The position numbers and the translations under genes are program-made. Positions 16,570 through 25,524 of a stretch of 46,920 nt of DNA are shown here, piece after piece (the first letter of the stretch is position 1; each line of letters begins with the position of its first letter). The stretch is taken from positions 1-46,920 of the forward strand of contig NZ_PNRE01000021.1 of assembly GCF_002879645.1 (NCBI RefSeq), given 5' to 3'. Source of the stretch: Halomonas heilongjiangensis. GTDB lineage: Bacteria; Pseudomonadota; Gammaproteobacteria; Pseudomonadales; Halomonadaceae. The notes below the pieces were generated by a model that saw only the letters and a program-made list of their open reading frames with translations, was not told where the DNA came from and searched no databases.

Positions 16570-17970
16570 TCAACGCCAGGGGAAGCCGCCGGGCCCTCCC
16601 ATGCCACCCGGGCCACCGGGACCGCCTCCGCCCATCATGCCGGACATGCCGCGCATCATGTTCTGCATGCCGCCCTTCTTGCCCGCCTTCTTCATCATCT
16701 TCTGCATCTGCTTGTGCTGCTTGAGCAGGCGGTTGAGGTCGGGCACCTGGAGGCCGGCACCGGCGGCGATGCGGCGCTTGCGCGAGCCGTTGATGATCTC
16801 CGGCTTGCGCCGCTCCTGGGGCGTCATGGAGTTGATCAGCGCCTCGAGCTTGCCCAGCTCCTTCTCGGGGCCGGGCCCCTGGGCCATCTCGGCCATCTGG
16901 CCCATGCCGGGCAGCTTGCCGAGCAGGCCGCCCATGCCGCCCATCTTCTTGAGCTGCTGGAGCTGGTCGCGGAAGTCCTCGAGGTCGAAGCCCTGGCCCT
17001 TCTTGACCTTCTTGGCCAGCTTCTCGGCCTTCTTCTTGTCGACGGTACGCTCGGCCTCCTCGATCAGCGACAACACGTCACCCATGCCGAGGATGCGCGA
17101 GGCCACGCGATCGGGGTGGAAGGGCTCGAGGGCATCGACCTTCTCGCCCACCCCCATGAACCTGATCGGCTTGCCGGTGACGTGGCGCACCGAGAGCGCC
17201 GCCCCGCCACGGGCGTCGCCATCGGCCTTGGTCAGGATCACCCCGGTCAGCGGCAGGGCATCGGCGAAGGCCTTGGCGGTATTGGCGGCGTCCTGGCCGG
17301 TCATGGCGTCGACGACGAACAGCGTCTCCTGGGGGACCACGGCCTTATGCAACGCCTGGATCTCGGCCATCATCGCCTCGTCGATGGCCAGGCGGCCGGC
17401 GGTGTCGACGAGGACCACGTCATGGAACTGGATCCTGGCGTGCTTGATCGCTGCCTCGGCGATAGCCACCGGCTGCTGGTCGCTGCGCGACGGGAAGAAG
17501 TCGACGCCCACCTCGGCGGCCAGGGTCTCGAGCTGATCGATGGCCGCGGGGCGATAGACGTCCGCCGAAACCACCAGCACCTTCTTCTTCTCGCGCTCCT
17601 TGAGGTAGCGCGCCAGCTTGGCCACGGAGGTGGTCTTGCCCGCGCCCTGCAGCCCGGCCATCAGCACCACCGCGGGCGAGCCCTTGAGCGAGAGCCCCTC
17701 GTTGGCCTCGCCCATGACCGCCTCGAGCTCCTGCTGGACGATCTTGACGAACTGCTGACCCGGCGAGAGGCTCTGCGACACCTCCTGCCCCACGGCGCGC
17801 TCGCGCACCCGGTCGATGAACGCCTTGACCACCGGCAGCGCGACGTCGGCCTCGAGCAGCGCCCGGCGCACCTCGCGCAGGGTGTCCCTGACGTTCTCCT
17901 CGGTCAGGCGTGCCTGACCCTTGATCGACTTGAGCGTCTGCGACAGACGCTCGCTGAGATTCTGGAACAT
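16570..17970 (-). CDS. ffh: signal recognition particle protein Ffh
   Basis: Ffh binds 4.5S RNA and signal sequences and delivers ribosomes to FtsY at the inner membrane. The 466-residue protein has the N domain (MFQNLSERLSQTLKSIKG), the GTPase domain with G1 GLQGAGKTT (106-114), VDTAGR and TKADGDARGG, and the methionine-rich M domain. The extreme C-terminus is a glycine/proline/methionine-rich tail (MSGMMGGGGPGG...). The ATG at 17970 follows GGAGAGG. It is divergent from the ypjD-like gene, as in many gammaproteobacteria. Confidence 0.97.
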   Translation of the reverse strand: MFQNLSERLSQTLKSIKGQARLTEENVRDTLREVRRALLEADVALPVVKAFIDRVRERAVGQEVSQSLSPGQQFVKIVQQELEAVMGEANEGLSLKGSPAVVLMAGLQGAGKTTSVAKLARYLKEREKKKVLVVSADVYRPAAIDQLETLAAEVGVDFFPSRSDQQPVAIAEAAIKHARIQFHDVVLVDTAGRLAIDEAMMAEIQALHKAVVPQETLFVVDAMTGQDAANTAKAFADALPLTGVILTKADGDARGGAALSVRHVTGKPIRFMGVGEKVDALEPFHPDRVASRILGMGDVLSLIEEAERTVDKKKAEKLAKKVKKGQGFDLEDFRDQLQQLKKMGGMGGLLGKLPGMGQMAEMAQGPGPEKELGKLEALINSMTPQERRKPEIINGSRKRRIAAGAGLQVPDLNRLLKQHKQMQKMMKKAGKKGGMQNMMRGMSGMMGGGGPGGPGGMGGPGGFPWR

Positions 17971-18008
17971 TGGCCTCTCCAGTGACGACGGCCCGAATAT
18001 GGGCAACG

Positions 18009-18037
18009 ATTATACGCGCTGTGGCCGCGAGTCTCCA
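18009..18037 (-). promoter_or_regulatory. candidate ffh promoter
   Basis: Minus-strand TGGAGA (18037-18032) and a perfect TATAAT (18014-18009) are 17 bp apart and lie about 40 bp upstream of the ffh start codon. Confidence 0.65.
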
Positions 18038-18087
18038 TGCGCGACACCGGCAAGCGGCGCGGTCTGTGCGCAACCCGGGGGATTGGG

Positions 18088-18093
18088 TATAGT
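18088..18093 (+). promoter_or_regulatory. -10 box for the ypjD-like gene
   Basis: TATAGT lies 58 bp before the proposed start codon. The -35 region is not a clear match. Confidence 0.3.
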
Positions 18094-18150
18094 AGCGGCA
18101 CGCTGTTCAACCACCATCAGGCGCTCGCGAAGGCGCATGGAAAGCAATCG

Positions 18151-18951
18151 ATGCAGGCGCTTCCCCTGGCCATCCTGGCCTTCATCCTCTATGTCGCCGC
18201 GGCCTCCTGGCAGGCGCTGACCCTGGCGCGCCGGGTGCCGTCGCGTCCCGAGCTGGTCCGCGGCCTGGGCGTGCTGGGGCTGCTCTGCCATCTGCCGCTG
18301 GCCGCCGGGCTCTTCGGCCAGGGCCAGGCATTGCTGCCGGGGCTCTCCACCAGCGCCATCGTGGCCGGTGCGGTGGCGGTACTGCTGCTGATCGTGGTCA
18401 GCCTCTTCAAGCCGGTGCTCAACGCCGCCGTGGGCCTCTTCCCGCTGGCCGGCGCGGCACTGCTGCTGGCCACGGGCCTGCCCAGCCCCGAACGCACGGG
18501 CGGCCTGACGCCGGGCATCGCCCTGCACGCCCTGAGTTCGGTGCTGGCCTTCGCCGTGCTGGCGATCGCCGCCGCCCAGGCGGTGCTGCTGGGCCTGCAG
18601 AACCAGGCATTGCGCCATCACCATACCCGCGGCATCGTCCAGGCACTGCCACCACTGACCACCATGGAGCGGATCCTCTTCGAGCTGATCTGGGCCGGCC
18701 TCGCCCTGCTGACGATGTCGATCGCCAGCGGCTTCCTGTTCGTCGACAACATGTTTGCCCAGCACCTGGCTCACAAGACGATTCTCTCGCTCGCCGCCTG
18801 GGTGATCTTCTCGGTGCTGCTGTTCAGCCATCACCGGCTGGGCTGGCGAGGCATGCGCGCGGTGCGCTGGACCCTGGGCGGCTGCGCCGTACTGCTGCTG
18901 GCCTACTTCGGCAGCAAGTTCGTACTCGAGGTCGTGCTGAACCGGGGCTGA
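18151..18951 (+). CDS. ypjD: CcsA/YpjD-family inner membrane protein
   Basis: A 266-residue integral membrane protein of the cytochrome c assembly (CcsA/CcmC-like) family, with about eight hydrophobic helices. HALSSVLAFAVLA and the C-terminal FSHHRLGWRGMRA carry the histidines kept in the family, which in CcsA bind haem. The position divergent from ffh and upstream of a CorB-like gene is the conserved context of E. coli YpjD. The real function of YpjD is not known. The ATG at 18151 begins MQALPLAIL directly with the first helix; the frame extends 38 codons upstream without membrane features. Confidence 0.85.
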   Translation: MQALPLAILAFILYVAAASWQALTLARRVPSRPELVRGLGVLGLLCHLPLAAGLFGQGQALLPGLSTSAIVAGAVAVLLLIVVSLFKPVLNAAVGLFPLAGAALLLATGLPSPERTGGLTPGIALHALSSVLAFAVLAIAAAQAVLLGLQNQALRHHHTRGIVQALPPLTTMERILFELIWAGLALLTMSIASGFLFVDNMFAQHLAHKTILSLAAWVIFSVLLFSHHRLGWRGMRAVRWTLGGCAVLLLAYFGSKFVLEVVLNRG

Positions 18952-19029
18952 GGCAGGACGTGCCGCCTTGACACTGCCTGGCCGCGTCTCGTCAAATCGA
19001 GCCTGATACGTCATTGAGGATCCTTCGAC

Positions 19030-20313
19030 TTGAGCGACGACTTCCCGCTGGGATTGCTGTTCGGCCTGCTGTTCCTGCTCATCTGTCTCTCCGCCTTCTT
19101 CTCCAGCTCCGAGACCGGCATGATGTCGATCAACCGCTATCGCCTGAGCCATCAGGCAAGCAGCGGCGAGACCCGTGCCCAGCGCGTCCTCCGGCTGCTG
19201 TCCCGGCCGGACCGCCTGATCGGGGTGATCCTGATCGGCAACAACTTCGTCAACAACCTGGCGGCCTCCATCGCCACCATCATCGCCATCCACTATTTCG
19301 GCGAGGTCACCGGCCCGGCGGTGGCGACCTCCCTGCTGACCATCACCATCCTGATCTTCGCCGAAGTCACGCCCAAGACCTACGCCGCGGTGAAGCCCGA
19401 GCGCATCGCCTACCCCGCGTCCGTGGTGCTCGAACCACTGCTCAGGCTGCTCTACCCACTGGTATGGCTGGTCAACATCATCTCCAACGGCCTGCTGCGC
19501 CTGCTCGGCGTCAAGAACATCGACGGGAATACCGACAACCTGACCCGCGACGAGCTGCGCACCGTGGTCCACGAGGCCGGCACCCTGATCCCCCACCGCC
19601 ACCAGGCGATGCTGCTGTCGATTCTCGACCTCGAGAACGTCACCGTGAACGACATCATGGTGCCTCGCCACGAGGTGGCGGGCATCGACCTCGACGATGA
19701 GCTGGAGGAGATCCTGACCCGGATCCGCACCAGCCAGCACACCCGGGTGCCGGTCTACAAGGGCGACATCAACAACATCATCGGCATGCTGCACCTGCGC
19801 AACGCGGCGCGCTTCCTCTCCCGCGACGAAGTGACCAAGGCCGCCATCGTGCAGGAGGCCAGGGAGCCCTACTTCATCCCCGAGTCGACCCCGCTGCACA
19901 CCCAGTTGCTCAACTTCCAGAAACAGAAGCGGCGGATCGGCATCGTGGTCGACGAGTACGGCGATGTAGAGGGCCTGGTGACCCTGGAGGACATCCTCGA
20001 GGAGATCGTCGGCGAGTTCACCACCGACGTGGCGGGACAGGACCAGGAGATCCACCCGCAGGACGACGGCAGCCATGTCATCGACGGCACCGCCAACATC
20101 CGCGACATCAACAAGGCACTGGGCTGGCAGCTCCCCACCGACGGCCCCAAGACACTCAACGGCCTGATCCTCGAGCACCTGGAGTCCTTTCCCGACGGCG
20201 CCGCCTGCCTGCAGGTCGGCAACGTGCGAATGGAGATCCTCGAAGTGCGCGACAACCTGATCACCGCCGCCCGCTGCTGGGCACTGCCGCGCCGCCCCGC
20301 CAGACAGCGCTGA
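19030..20313 (+). CDS. CorB/CNNM-type transporter (HlyC/CorC family)
   Basis: A 427-residue protein with an N-terminal DUF21 membrane domain (helices from about residue 5; SAFFSSSETGMMSINRYRL is the signature), two CBS domains (around 200-320: VNDIMVPRHEVAGID..., RIGIVVDEYGDVEGLVTLEDILEEIVGEF) and a C-terminal CorC_HlyC domain. Relatives are E. coli YfjD/CorB, and the CNNM/CorB family exports or senses magnesium. The start is TTG at 19030, preceded by GAGGA; translation yields MSDDFPLGLLFG. It follows the ypjD-like gene by 78 bp, as in other gammaproteobacteria, and faces plsC convergently with a 17-bp gap. Confidence 0.9.
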   Translation: MSDDFPLGLLFGLLFLLICLSAFFSSSETGMMSINRYRLSHQASSGETRAQRVLRLLSRPDRLIGVILIGNNFVNNLAASIATIIAIHYFGEVTGPAVATSLLTITILIFAEVTPKTYAAVKPERIAYPASVVLEPLLRLLYPLVWLVNIISNGLLRLLGVKNIDGNTDNLTRDELRTVVHEAGTLIPHRHQAMLLSILDLENVTVNDIMVPRHEVAGIDLDDELEEILTRIRTSQHTRVPVYKGDINNIIGMLHLRNAARFLSRDEVTKAAIVQEAREPYFIPESTPLHTQLLNFQKQKRRIGIVVDEYGDVEGLVTLEDILEEIVGEFTTDVAGQDQEIHPQDDGSHVIDGTANIRDINKALGWQLPTDGPKTLNGLILEHLESFPDGAACLQVGNVRMEILEVRDNLITAARCWALPRRPARQR

Positions 20314-20330
20314 CAACCTCGGCGCCGCCA

Positions 20331-21053
20331 TCAACGCCGTTGGACGGCTTCCCGCGACCGGCGCTCGGCCCACTGGTCGGCCTGCGCCTTGAGCGCGCGC
20401 ACCCTCGCCTCGACCCGGGGACGGCTGGCCTCGTGGGGCGCCAGGGGTTCACCGAAGTAGAGCGCCACCCGGGCCCGGAACCGCCGTGGCGGCTTGCTCA
20501 GGGCGCGGCCACCGTGATGCGAGGTCCAGGAGCCCCACAAGCCGGACAGCCCGGCGGGAATCACCGGCACCGGGTCCCGGGCCAGGATCAGCTCCAGGCC
20601 GCGCCGGAAGGGCTGCACCTCGCCGTTCGGGGTCAGGCGCCCCTCGGGGAACAGCATCACCACCTCGCCCTCGGCCAGCGCCCGGCTGACCTCCTCCAGG
20701 GCGCGGCGGATATTGCCCGGGTCGCGCCGCTCCGACTCCACGGGAATCGCGCCCACCAGGCGGAACAGCCAGTTGAGCCAGGGCGAGTCGTAGATCGGCT
20801 TGTCCATCAGGAAACGCAGCGGTCGTCGGCTGGCGCCACCGATCACCATGGCGTCCATGAAGCTGACATGGTTGCAGACCACTACCGCAGGGCCGCGAGG
20901 GGGAATATGCCCTTGGCCACGCAGTCGCAGTCGATAGAGCAGGAAGACCGCCAGGAAGACCAGCCGCCGGATGAGCGATCTCGGCTTCCGGACCAGCCAC
21001 CAGCTCCCCGCCAGCAGGGCACCGGCGACCAACAGCCACAACAGGATCGTCAC
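20331..21053 (-). CDS. 1-acylglycerol-3-phosphate O-acyltransferase family protein (PlsC-like)
   Basis: A 240-residue membrane-bound acyltransferase. An N-terminal helix (ILLWLLVAGALLAGSWWL) is followed by the HX4D motif NHVSFMD (61-67) and the FPEGRLT motif (glycerophosphate-binding EGR, 137-139). PlsC adds the second acyl chain to lysophosphatidic acid; paralogues act on other lysolipids. The start is GTG 21053, which overlaps the TGA of the preceding tetR gene as GTGA, so translation is probably coupled. Whether this is the main PlsC or an accessory copy is not clear. Confidence 0.87.
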   Translation of the reverse strand: MTILLWLLVAGALLAGSWWLVRKPRSLIRRLVFLAVFLLYRLRLRGQGHIPPRGPAVVVCNHVSFMDAMVIGGASRRPLRFLMDKPIYDSPWLNWLFRLVGAIPVESERRDPGNIRRALEEVSRALAEGEVVMLFPEGRLTPNGEVQPFRRGLELILARDPVPVIPAGLSGLWGSWTSHHGGRALSKPPRRFRARVALYFGEPLAPHEASRPRVEARVRALKAQADQWAERRSREAVQRR

Positions 21054-21667
21054 GTCACGTCGGATCTGTGCTTCAGGCCGGCCAGGGTGGTGTGGAGCAG
21101 TTGATCGAGCAGCTCGCCGACCTCCAGCTGCTGCCCCTGCCAGTAACCGAGGCGCTCGTTGAGACCGAGCTGTACCAGGCCATGGACGCTGCCCCATAGC
21201 GTGCGGCCCAGCCGGCGCGCCTCCAGGTCGTCCAGCGCCGGCTGGTACTCCCTGAGGGTGGCCTCGACGCGCAGGAACAGCGCCTCGATCATGTCGCTCT
21301 GGCGCTGGTCGAGCTCGCCCTCCTGGGCCAGCGGATAGTCGAACAGCAACTGCCAGCGGTAGGCGTCGCGCTGGGCGAACTGCCAGTAGGCCCTGGCCAG
21401 GGCCTTGAGGCGCTGTTCCGGGGCAGCGCTCTCGGTCAGCGGCTCGATCACGGCACGCAACTGTGCCAGGGTCTCGATGTTGACGTGCTGGAGCAGGTTG
21501 CCGAAGCTGCCGTAGAGCTTGAGCAGGGTACTGGGGGCGCAACCGACCTCACGCGCCAGGGCACGCAGCGACAGCGTGTGCGCAGGATGCTCCTGCAGCC
21601 AGGCATCACATGCCGCCATGACCTGGGCATGTAGCGCCTCGGGCGCATGCTGTCTGGGACGGGCCAT
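21050..21667 (-). CDS. TetR-family transcriptional regulator
   Basis: A 205-residue protein with an N-terminal helix-turn-helix (LSLRALAREVGCAPSTLLKLYGSFGNLLQHVN, about residues 32-63) and a C-terminal all-helical ligand domain with the WGSVHGLVQLGL stretch typical of the TetR_C_33/WHG group. The ATG at 21667 follows GAGGAAACC; upstream codons do not resemble the family. The coupling to plsC suggests it controls a lipid or envelope gene, possibly its own operon through the palindrome at 21757-21773. Ligand unknown. Confidence 0.88.
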   Translation of the reverse strand: MARPRQHAPEALHAQVMAACDAWLQEHPAHTLSLRALAREVGCAPSTLLKLYGSFGNLLQHVNIETLAQLRAVIEPLTESAAPEQRLKALARAYWQFAQRDAYRWQLLFDYPLAQEGELDQRQSDMIEALFLRVEATLREYQPALDDLEARRLGRTLWGSVHGLVQLGLNERLGYWQGQQLEVGELLDQLLHTTLAGLKHRSDVT

Positions 21668-21756
21668 CGGTTTCCTCGCAAGATGATGACGGACGGTACT
21701 CGGCACGGGGGCGCGCCGCCCGGGCACAGCACGATGTCCACCTAGGATAGCGCAGA

Positions 21757-21773
21757 TCGAACACTGTTTTCGA
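21757..21773. promoter_or_regulatory. near-perfect 17-bp palindrome, candidate TetR operator
   Basis: TCGAACAC-T-GTTTTCGA is an inverted repeat with one mismatched pair, in the 221-bp divergent gap between tetR (start 21667) and the SRAP-fold gene (start 21889). A TATCCT box for tetR lies a short way downstream on the minus strand, so a bound protein could block that promoter. Position and shape fit a TetR operator; there is no direct proof. Confidence 0.4.
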
Positions 21774-21888
21774 CAGCTTATCCATCCCGCGGGCAAACGC
21801 AACCCCGGGGCGGAGTCGCCACCGATCCGGCGCTTTTCTCGCCCGTTCGACTTGGGTACCCTGTTGCCCCATTGACCGCGGAGCGCCC

Positions 21889-22566
21889 ATGGCCGGCCGA
21901 CTGCACATCGCCTCCCTCGACCTCGAGCGCCTGCTGCCCGACCTGGTGATCGACTCCCCCCTGGTGACCAGCCCCAACCTGGCGCCGCGCCGGCCGCTCT
22001 CGGCGATCCGCCTGGAGGCCGACCGGCCATGCCTCTCCCGGCTGTTCTGGGGCCTGACACCGCCCTGGCTCGAGGTGCTGGACCGTGCGCCCCACTGCGC
22101 CCGGGCGGAATCGCTGGAGGCCCGTCCCATGTTCCGCGAGGCCTTCCGGGCCCGGCGCTGCCTGGTCCCGGTCAGCGGCGTCTACGTCTGGCGCGCCCAG
22201 GCGCGCTTCAAGCAACCCTTCCTGGTGACCCGGGTCGACCGGGGCCCGCTGCTGCTGGCGGGACTCTGGTGCCGCTTCCATACCAGCCTGGCCGAGCACA
22301 CGGACTCCCTCGCGCTGATCACGGTACCGGCCAACGCCTTGCTCGGCCCCCTCACCGACCGCCTGCCGGGGGTGATCGCGCCCGCCGACAGCCAGCGCTG
22401 GCTCGAGCCACGGACGCCTCCCGAGGAAGCGCGGTCGCTGCTGACCACCGCGCCGATGGAACTGTTGGGCGCCTTTCCGGTATCAAGACGTGTCAATGAT
22501 CCCGCGCACCAGGACCCGGCCTGCGCCTACCCCACCGGCCCCATGCTGTGCCGGAACCCCCGATAA
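21889..22566 (+). CDS. SRAP-family (YedK/HMCES-like) protein lacking the catalytic residues
   Basis: A 225-residue protein with the SRAP fold pattern: SPNLAPR (cf. NVAPG in YedK), RLFWGLTPPW, ARAES, ARPMFREAF, ..LVPVSGVYVW, ..LTDRLPGVIAP and a C-terminal FPVSRRVND. In E. coli YedK and human HMCES the residue after the initiator Met is cysteine (MCGR), which bonds covalently to abasic sites; N75, E105 and H160 complete the site. Here these positions read A2, C70, V100 and T156. The start is well supported (ATG 21889 after GCGGAG). The gene is intact, so it is either a non-catalytic DNA binder or has another role. The M16 protease gene follows 9 bp later. Confidence 0.85.
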   Translation: MAGRLHIASLDLERLLPDLVIDSPLVTSPNLAPRRPLSAIRLEADRPCLSRLFWGLTPPWLEVLDRAPHCARAESLEARPMFREAFRARRCLVPVSGVYVWRAQARFKQPFLVTRVDRGPLLLAGLWCRFHTSLAEHTDSLALITVPANALLGPLTDRLPGVIAPADSQRWLEPRTPPEEARSLLTTAPMELLGAFPVSRRVNDPAHQDPACAYPTGPMLCRNPR

Positions 22567-22575
22567 GGAGAGACG

Positions 22576-25449
22576 ATGCCCATCGCCGCCCTCAGCGCCA
22601 TTGTCGATTGCCGTCGGCCAGCACGCCCGCTGGCCCTCGCCGTCGCCCTGCTGCTCGCCCTGCCCTTCCCCTCGGCCGTGGCACGTGAGCCGGCCCCCGG
22701 GCAGGAGGCCGTCGCCGAGGTCACCACGCCCCTGACCAGCCCCCACGATGCGCGGGAGTATCGCGCGCTGACCCTGGAGAACGGCCTCACCGCCCTGCTG
22801 GTCAGCGACCCCGAGGCCGACAAGGCCGCCGCCTCGATGAACGTCGGCGTCGGCAGCGCCCAGGACCCGGCAGACCTGGCCGGCCTGGCCCACTTCCTCG
22901 AGCACATGCTGTTCCTGGGCACCGACACCTTCCCGGAGCCGGACGCCTACCAGGGTTATATCTCGCGCCATGGCGGCAGCCACAACGCCTTCACCGCCCC
23001 GCTGGACACCAACTACTTCTTCGACATCGAACCCGAGGCACTGCCCGGCGCCCTGGACCGCTTCAGCCGCTTCTTCGTCGCGCCGCTGTTCAACGCCGAC
23101 CAGCTCGAGAGCGAGCGCAATATCGTCCACTCCGAGTACATGGCACGCATCCGGGACGATAGCCGCCGCGAGAACGACGTGCTCAATCAACTGCTCAACC
23201 CGGAGAACCCCACCACCGGCTTCGCCGTGGGCAGCCGCGACACCCTGGCCAGCCCCCCCGAGGGCGAGCCGTCCCTGCGCGAGCGGGTGATCGATTTCTA
23301 TGCACGCCACTACGACGCCAACGTGATGCACCTGGCCCTGATCGCCCCGCGGCCCCTGGACGAGCTGGAGGCACTGGTGACCGAGCGCTTCGCCGAGATC
23401 CCCGACCGCGGCCTGTCGCGCCCGGTGATCGAGGCGCCGCTGGTGACGGCAGACAGCCTGCCGCGACGCGTCGAGGTGCAGTCGGTGCGCGACAGCCGTC
23501 AACTGCGCTTCCTGTTCCCGGTGCCGGACCCGATTCAGGAGTACCGTCACAAGCCCGCCGACCTGCTGGCTCACCTGCTCGGCCACGAGGGCGACGGCAG
23601 CCTGCTCGCCGTGCTGCGCGAGGCGGGCTGGGCGGACGGCCTGTCCGCCGGCGTCGCCCCCGGCGACGGCCAGCACGCCCTGTTCAGCGTGGGCATCAGC
23701 CTGACCCCGGCCGGGGCCGAGCGGCTCGACGAGATCGAGGCGACCCTGTTCGCCGCCATCGACCAGATCCGCGACTCGGGCCTCGAGGCCTGGCGCTACG
23801 ACGAGCAGGCCCGGCTGGCCGAGCAGCAGTTCCGCTTCCAGCAGCACGGCTCGCCGCTCAACGGCGCCATGCGGCTGGCCATGAACCTGACCCGCTTCCC
23901 GGTGGAGGACGTGCAGTACGCGCCCTACCGCATGGACGGCTTCGACCGCGAGCGGACCGAGCGCTATCTCGACGCCCTGCGCCCCGACCGGCTGATTCGC
24001 CTCTACAGCGCCCCGGACGTGGAGGGTGACCGGGTTTCGCCCTGGTTCGAGACCCCCTGGCGCGAGCTCGACGACGAGCCGACCGAGGCCCGCCCCCTGG
24101 CCGGCCTGGCACTCCCCGAACCCAACCCCTATATCGCCGAGGACGTGACGCTGCTCGAGGAGCAGCACGACAAGCCCAGCCTGGTGATCGACGAACCGGG
24201 GGTCACGCTCTGGCACATGAGTGACGCCACCTTCGACACGCCCAAAGTGGAGTGGCGCTTCAGCCTGCAGCATCCACAGGCCTCGGCGACCCCTCGTGAC
24301 GCCGCCCTGGCCCGGGTACTGGCGGGCTGGCTCGACGACAGCCTCAACGAGGCCTTCTACCCGGCCCGCCTCGCCGGCCAGCACTTCGAGGCCTATGCCC
24401 ATGCCCGCGGCATCACACTGTCGTTCTCCGGCTGGCGCGACCGCCAGGACCAGTTGATGCACCGCGTGCTGGAACAGCTGCAGAGTGGCGAGATCGCCCC
24501 CGCGACCTTCGAGCGCGTGCGTTACCGCCTGCAGCGCGAATGGCGCAACGCCCCCCAGGCCGCCCTGCACCGCCAGGGCCATCGCACCCTCGCCGAGGCC
24601 CTGGTGCGCCCCCAGTGGCCCACCGACGCCCTGCTCGAGGCGAGTCGGGAACTCGAGGTCGACGACCTGCGCGACTACCGCGAGGCCTTCCTCGCCGAGC
24701 TGCGCCTCGAGGCCATGGCGGTAGGCAACCTGGATGTCGAGCTGGCGACCCGCGAGGCCCGGCTGGTGGCCGACGCCCTCTCGCCCCGCCTGACCGAGGA
24801 ACAGATTCCCGACCTGGTGCCACTGCGCGCCGATTCAGGCCTGCCACCGCTGGTGCCGGTCACCACTCGCCAGGAGTCGCTGGTGCTGCGCTACCTGCAG
24901 GGCCCGGATCGGTCGCTGGAGAGCCAGGCACGGCTGGCCGTGCTCGGTCAGTTGCTCGAGACGCCCTTCTACCAGCGACTGCGCACCGAGGAGCAGCTCG
25001 GTTATGTGGTCAGCGCCGGCTACTCGCCGCTGATGGATGCGCCGGGCCTCGGCCTGCTGGTGCAGTCACCGGATACCGAAAGCGAGATGATCCAGGCCCG
25101 CATCGATGCCTTCCTCGACGACTTCGCGGAGCGGCTCACCGCCCTCGACGACGACGACCTGGCGCCCTATCGCCAGGCCGTACACGACGGCCTGTTGCGG
25201 CGCGATACCAGCCTCTCGGGCCGCGCCACCCGGCTGTGGCAGGCGATGTCCTTCGGCGACACCGGGTTCGATCGCCGCGAGCGGCTCGCCGAACGGGCGT
25301 TGTCGGTCACCGCCCGCGACCTGCGCGAGTCCTGGTCGCGGCTGCGCGAGGCCGCCGTGGCCAACGTCACCTTCGACCCGGGCGACGAACCCAGCGACGT
25401 GGCCGAGTTGACCCAGCACCTGGCGCCCCTGCCGGAAGCCGACGACTGA
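22576..25449 (+). CDS. M16 family zinc protease (pitrilysin/insulinase-like), secreted
   Basis: A 957-residue periplasmic metalloprotease. A signal peptide (hydrophobic residues about 19-35, ending PSAVA) precedes the M16 domain. The inverted zinc motif H106-FL-E109-H110 and the third ligand E187 (77 residues later, in NIVHSEY) are spaced as in pitrilysin. HGGSHNAFT follows, as in protease III. The four-module layout and length match E. coli PtrA (962). The C-terminal half contains the degenerate repeat of the domain (LRTEEQLGYVVSAGYSP). The start follows GGAGAG. Substrates are probably peptides and small proteins. Confidence 0.92.
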   Translation: MPIAALSAIVDCRRPARPLALAVALLLALPFPSAVAREPAPGQEAVAEVTTPLTSPHDAREYRALTLENGLTALLVSDPEADKAAASMNVGVGSAQDPADLAGLAHFLEHMLFLGTDTFPEPDAYQGYISRHGGSHNAFTAPLDTNYFFDIEPEALPGALDRFSRFFVAPLFNADQLESERNIVHSEYMARIRDDSRRENDVLNQLLNPENPTTGFAVGSRDTLASPPEGEPSLRERVIDFYARHYDANVMHLALIAPRPLDELEALVTERFAEIPDRGLSRPVIEAPLVTADSLPRRVEVQSVRDSRQLRFLFPVPDPIQEYRHKPADLLAHLLGHEGDGSLLAVLREAGWADGLSAGVAPGDGQHALFSVGISLTPAGAERLDEIEATLFAAIDQIRDSGLEAWRYDEQARLAEQQFRFQQHGSPLNGAMRLAMNLTRFPVEDVQYAPYRMDGFDRERTERYLDALRPDRLIRLYSAPDVEGDRVSPWFETPWRELDDEPTEARPLAGLALPEPNPYIAEDVTLLEEQHDKPSLVIDEPGVTLWHMSDATFDTPKVEWRFSLQHPQASATPRDAALARVLAGWLDDSLNEAFYPARLAGQHFEAYAHARGITLSFSGWRDRQDQLMHRVLEQLQSGEIAPATFERVRYRLQREWRNAPQAALHRQGHRTLAEALVRPQWPTDALLEASRELEVDDLRDYREAFLAELRLEAMAVGNLDVELATREARLVADALSPRLTEEQIPDLVPLRADSGLPPLVPVTTRQESLVLRYLQGPDRSLESQARLAVLGQLLETPFYQRLRTEEQLGYVVSAGYSPLMDAPGLGLLVQSPDTESEMIQARIDAFLDDFAERLTALDDDDLAPYRQAVHDGLLRRDTSLSGRATRLWQAMSFGDTGFDRRERLAERALSVTARDLRESWSRLREAAVANVTFDPGDEPSDVAELTQHLAPLPEADD

Positions 25450-25485
25450 CTCATCCCGGCGGCATCCAGCCGCCACACCAACGAC

Positions 25486-25510
25486 AGCGCCCGGCCATTG
25501 GCCGGGCGCT
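25486..25510. terminator. hairpin between the convergent M16 protease and sbcB genes
   Basis: AGCGCCCGGC and GCCGGGCGCT form a 10-bp stem around CATTG. It lies in the 75-bp gap between two gene ends and could serve both, although neither side has a strong T-run. Confidence 0.5.
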
Positions 25511-25524
25511 CGTCCCCCTACCCT

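Noticed and set aside
18010..20373. Open frame of nearly 790 codons on the minus strand opposite the ypjD-like and CorB-like genes
   Set aside because: It runs antisense across two well-supported genes and the gap between them. Its composition (Gln/His/Asp/Gly-rich) is typical of antisense frames in GC-rich DNA.
21764..21776. CTGT-N5-ACAG as a LexA box for the SRAP-fold gene
   Set aside because: The spacing between half sites is too short for the gammaproteobacterial LexA motif, CTGT-N8-ACAG. The larger palindrome that overlaps it fits a TetR-type operator better.
22483..24582. Open frame of about 700 codons opposite the M16 protease gene
   Set aside because: It is antisense to a protein with clear zinc-protease motifs, and has no ribosome site or domain of its own.
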